A DNA stretch of 64,000 nucleotides, from contig NC_008027.1 of assembly GCF_000026105.1 (NCBI RefSeq), positions 2,372,001 through 2,436,000 on the forward strand, given 5' to 3'. Every line of letters starts with the position of its first letter. Position 1 is the stretch's first letter. A model generated the notes under the pieces. It was not told where the DNA came from. It made no database searches and worked only from the letters and a program-made list of their open reading frames with translations. A program made the position numbers and the translations under genes. Positions 62,760 through 64,000 of this stretch are shown in pieces. The stretch is from Pseudomonas entomophila L48 (GTDB lineage Bacteria > Pseudomonadota > Gammaproteobacteria > Pseudomonadales > Pseudomonadaceae).

Positions 62760-64000
62760 AGGCCCATGCCTGAAAGCAGGCGCTCGGCTTCGGCGAAGCG
62801 CAGCGCGGCCTGGAACTGCCAACCGATTTCCTGGCGACCGAGCGCGTCGGTTTCGTTGCTGGGCGCCGGCTGCATGCCGTGGTCCTGGCGCTGGGCAAAC
62901 AGGGCCAGCAGTTCAGGCGAACGCGCCTGCTCGGCGTCGAGCGGCGGCTGGGTCAGGCAAGCGCGCACGGCTTGCAAGTCGTGCCCGCTGGCCTCGCCGG
63001 CATGCACGCGGCCCCACAGGGCCACCAGCCGAGGGTGCGACTGGCCCAGCCACTGGCTGAACAGCGAAGTCACCAGCCCCAGGTGCTCGCGGGAGGCATC
63101 GTTGCCGTAGCGGTAGGCGCCTTGGCGCGCGGCGGCGAACGGGTCGTGATAGCCCTGAGGCAACTGGGCATAGACGCTGGGGCGGGCCGGCAGCTTGCGG
63201 ATTTCCGGGTCGGCCAGCAGCTTCTGGCCTTCCTCCGACAGCACGAAGCCGACGAACGCACGTGCGCCTTCTGGGTGGCTGGCCTGGGCGGTGATGGCGA
63301 TGTGCGCGGGGTTGAGCCCGCCATGCGCAGGGTAGACGAAGCCCACGTCATCGCCATTGGCGATGGCCGAGGCGACGAAGAAGTCGATGGACAGCCCCAC
63401 GGCGGCGCGCCCGCTGGCGACTTCGTCGCTGACTAGCGTGCCACCGAGGCTGACCAGCCGCGACTGCCCGGCCAGTTCGCTCCATAGTGCCCAGCCGCGC
63501 TCCCAGCCATAGGCGTCGAGCACGATGTCCAGCATCACCGGGGCGAAGCCCACCCGCGCCGGGTCGGGCAGGGCGATGTGGCCACGCAGGCGGGGATCGA
63601 GCAGGTCCGGCCAATCCCTGGGCGCCGGGACATCCAGCCGACGCAGTAACTGAGGGTTGGTCGCGAAACCGAACCCGGCCAGCTCGGTAGCCTGGTAGTG
63701 TCGCCCTTGATCGCGCAACGCCGTGCCACCGATGCGTTCCGGCAAGCCGGTGAGGTCGGCCCCCAGCGGTTGCCAGCCATCTTGGCGCGCCAGCCGGGCG
63801 AAGTTGCCCGGTGACGGTGCCCAGTACACATCCACGCCACCCTGGCCGGGTTGCAGGAGGAAGGGCAGGGCATCGAAGCCCTGGCGCCAGACCAGTTGCA
63901 GCCGGTGCTCGGGGTGAGCGCGGGCGAAGGCATCCTCGAAGCGGGTCATCATCGCCTCGGGGTAGCTGGTCAGCACCACCACCGGCTCGGCCCGGGCGAC
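62756..64000 (-). CDS. Periplasmic solute-binding protein, iron(III)-type (partial)
   Basis: At least 415 residues, open at the window edge, so start and signal peptide are missing. PVVVLTSYPEAMMTRFEDAFARAHPEH, LVWRQGFDALPFL, VDVYWAPSPGNFARLARQDGW, GHIALPDPARVGFAPVMLDIVLDAYGWERGWALWSELAG and NPAHIAITAQASHPEGARAFVGFVLSEEGQKLLADPEIRKLP form a family 1 binding protein of the AfuA/FbpA/PotD-like type. The C-terminal 100 residues (VALWGRVHAGEASGHDL ... FRFAEAERLLSGM) are longer than usual. No permease or ATPase is visible in the window. Confidence 0.83.
   Translation of the reverse strand, partial: VARAEPVVVLTSYPEAMMTRFEDAFARAHPEHRLQLVWRQGFDALPFLLQPGQGGVDVYWAPSPGNFARLARQDGWQPLGADLTGLPERIGGTALRDQGRHYQATELAGFGFATNPQLLRRLDVPAPRDWPDLLDPRLRGHIALPDPARVGFAPVMLDIVLDAYGWERGWALWSELAGQSRLVSLGGTLVSDEVASGRAAVGLSIDFFVASAIANGDDVGFVYPAHGGLNPAHIAITAQASHPEGARAFVGFVLSEEGQKLLADPEIRKLPARPSVYAQLPQGYHDPFAAARQGAYRYGNDASREHLGLVTSLFSQWLGQSHPRLVALWGRVHAGEASGHDLQAVRACLTQPPLDAEQARSPELLALFAQRQDHGMQPAPSNETDALGRQEIGWQFQAALRFAEAERLLSGMGL

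Overview
The window is a stretch of a Pseudomonas chromosome, most likely from the P. putida group. The evidence is the GC-rich coding with G/C third positions, the dense REP-type palindromes, and the genus-typical genes: an MexEF-OprN type efflux pump, an OprD-family porin, RsmA/CsrA and DUF2790. I see no rRNA, tRNA, CRISPR array, insertion sequence or integrase.

Layout. 0-2.1 kb: the end of a sensor kinase, a double-domain KaiC-like ATPase and a lone receiver, reading as one signalling operon, followed by convergent csrA. 2.6-6.3 kb: a topoisomerase IB and the molybdate transporter modABC with a good ModE box. 6.3-10.1 kb: nitronate monooxygenase, two small conserved proteins, a lipoprotein, and a tsdBA-like thiosulfate dehydrogenase pair. 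10.4-15.2 kb: housekeeping and redox genes galU, gor, ahpC and ahpF, several with clear terminators. 15.3-27.4 kb: YceH, SstT, a beta-propeller protein, an MFS exporter, two LysE-type exporters with an AraC regulator, a LysR regulator facing a nitroreductase, an acetyltransferase and a PAS-GGDEF-EAL protein. 27.6-33.4 kb: mexEF-oprN on the minus strand, with a MexT-like box but no mexT beside it.

33.7-39.2 kb is the oddest part. It is a one-directional run of about eleven small, AT-richer genes. Several resemble immunity-type families (SUKH/SMI1-KNR4; by memory DUF7660, DUF6881, DUF7716 and YwqG/DUF1963). No toxin, transposase or recombinase is present, so it looks like an orphan immunity array. 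39.3-47.7 kb is a type II secretion cluster: gspG-K-L-M-D-E-F with gspI divergent. gspC, gspH, gspJ and a pilotin are absent from the window.

47.7-55.4 kb: a GlxA/AraC regulator, a redoxin-fold periplasmic protein, a sirtuin, a RidA-like protein, a membrane GGDEF protein whose frame runs through an antisense DUF2790 gene, an OprD porin and a YncE-like propeller. 56.0-59.9 kb: a single-module NRPS (C-A-T-TE) with no biosynthetic partners, preceded by about 650 bp of AT-rich DNA. 60.0-61.2 kb: a SLOG-like gene and a phosphoribosyltransferase gene that overlap by one base. 61.4-64.0 kb: a di-heme DUF1111 protein translationally coupled to a periplasmic solute-binding protein cut by the window edge.

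Three families of palindromic repeats punctuate the gene borders. One is a composite element with an outer GAGCGCCGC hairpin and, in some copies, an inner REP pair. All family assignments were made by reading; no database search was run.
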